NCBI GenBank assembly: GCA_017619655.1
Contig: JAFZRV010000001.1
Location: 390,009-454,008, forward strand
From: Bacteroidales bacterium
GTDB lineage: Bacteria > Bacteroidota > Bacteroidia > Bacteroidales > UBA932
Length of the DNA: 64,000 nt
Direction: 5' to 3'
The notes below the pieces were generated by a model. That model was given only the letters and a program-made list of their open reading frames with translations. It was not told the DNA's origin and made no database searches. Below are positions 63,567 through 64,000 of the stretch, piece by piece. Made by a program: the position numbers and the translations under genes. Position 1 is the stretch's first letter. Each line of letters starts with the position of its first letter.

Positions 63567-63864
63567 CAGTCCCGTTCGGGAAACGATAGGGAACGATTGA
63601 GTGAGTTGACATAGTGCTGCAGCTGGGTGCTGAAGAAATTCAAAACAAAAATTAATTTTTTTGAAATTATTTTTGCGGATTAAAAAAATCGCCTTACATT
63701 TGCAGCCCGTTTCGGAAAGAACGGCAAGTTCATTGAAAGAATAGGAAGAACAAGTACAAGCAAGTACCGATTTTAACACGATTAAAATCAGAAGAGCAAA
63801 GCGTTGATTTCTTTAAGAAATTGAAAGTTGCAGGGTCCGACTTGAGAGTTATAATAAAGATTAT
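63567..63864 (+). other. rRNA leader region
   Basis: Non-coding stretch between the 78-residue gene and 16S. It carries the second promoter (63672-63702) and a repeated sequence GCAGYCCGTTYCGGRAA after each promoter (63567-63583, and 63702-63719). I see no protein gene. The remainder up to 63864 is AT-rich leader with no clear additional structure I can support. Confidence 0.7.
63672..63702 (+). promoter_or_regulatory. rRNA operon promoter P2
   Basis: TTTG (63672-63675) and TACATTTG (63695-63702) are 19 bases apart; a sequence similar to that after P1 (GCAGCCCGTTTCGGAAA) follows. Confidence 0.8.
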
Positions 63865-64000
63865 ACAATGAAGAGTTTGATCCTGGCTCAGGATGAACGC
63901 TAGCGGCAGGCTTAACACATGCAAGTCGAGGGGCAGCGCGTTGTAGCAATACGATGGCGGCGACCGGCGCAAGGGTGCGTAACGCGTGAGCAATCTGCCC
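63865..64000 (+). rRNA. 16S ribosomal RNA, 5' end, continues beyond window
   Basis: GAAGAGTTTGATCCTGGCTCAG (the bacterial 27F region) begins near 63870, followed by GATGAACGCTAGCGGCAGGC and AACACATGCAAGTCGAGG, the usual 16S start. Position 1 is placed by analogy with E. coli. Only the first 136 bases lie in the window. Confidence 0.97.

Overview
The window is chromosomal DNA from a GC-rich member of the Bacteroidota, most likely order Bacteroidales. The evidence is a SusC/SusD polysaccharide utilisation locus, BACON and DUF domains typical of the phylum, promoters of the TAnnTTTG (-7) type, few Shine-Dalgarno sequences, a tmRNA tag ending YALAA, a parA-parB-DUF5683-mltD cluster, and a 16S rRNA 5' end that reads as Bacteroidales. 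I cannot fix the family; Rikenellaceae-like or an uncultured gut Bacteroidales lineage are both plausible. I see no prophage, insertion sequence or CRISPR array.

Layout. 1-4.5 kb: 3' part of xerC, hpf, then a minus-strand run of a fused hypoxanthine phosphoribosyltransferase-adenylate kinase, a membrane-anchored AraC-like protein, obg and lplA. 4.6-10.7 kb: an outer-membrane protein with a helix-hairpin-helix head, then (minus) parA, parB, a DUF5683 protein and an MltD-type lytic transglycosylase. 10.7-16 kb: a lipid kinase, a minus-strand DHH phosphoesterase with two FKBP lipoproteins, then a plus-strand run of a membrane-anchored hypothetical, DUF3822, rsmD and a GH92 glycosidase. 18.4-21 kb: a Cthe_2159-like beta-helix lipoprotein and tmRNA. 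21-23.7 kb: a Tat-signal MalY-like PLP enzyme and a CyuA/UPF0597 L-cysteine desulfidase, a possible cysteine-degrading pair.

23.7-37.4 kb is the main accessory block: a DUF6377 transmembrane regulator, a terminator, then a tightly packed plus-strand operon of SusC, SusD, a surface glycan-binding lipoprotein with a PKD-like and two duplicated modules, a GH16 endo-glucanase with two BACON domains, a GH3 beta-glucosidase and a CotH-type kinase. GH16 plus GH3 points to a beta-glucan (laminarin or mixed-linkage) locus; the CotH kinase is the unexpected partner. A strong hairpin terminates the operon.

37.4-41 kb (minus): indolepyruvate:ferredoxin oxidoreductase (iorA, iorB) with an acyl-CoA:acetate CoA-transferase, a likely aromatic amino acid fermentation unit. 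41-43.6 kb: a TPP riboswitch and a TonB-dependent receptor, a probable thiamine-compound importer. 43.6-57.9 kb: MgtC-like protein, secreted esterase, UbiD-family decarboxylase, LOG-family hydrolase, a lipoprotein nitroreductase, a secreted M28 aminopeptidase with PDZ domain and a coupled membrane protein, a Dld-like FAD/Fe-S dehydrogenase, a double-thioredoxin protein, coaD, a TMEM43 homologue and an OmpA/glycine-zipper lipoprotein. 58-63.5 kb: lon and ung (minus), then HU, a 29-residue basic protein, a perfect hairpin, rng (RNase G) and a small ribbon-helix-helix-like protein. The window ends with two tandem rRNA promoters and the first 136 bases of a 16S rRNA gene.

Many plus/minus pairs converge with overlapping or abutting 3' ends, so intergenic space is small; the only non-coding stretch over 300 bases is the rRNA leader at 63507-63864.
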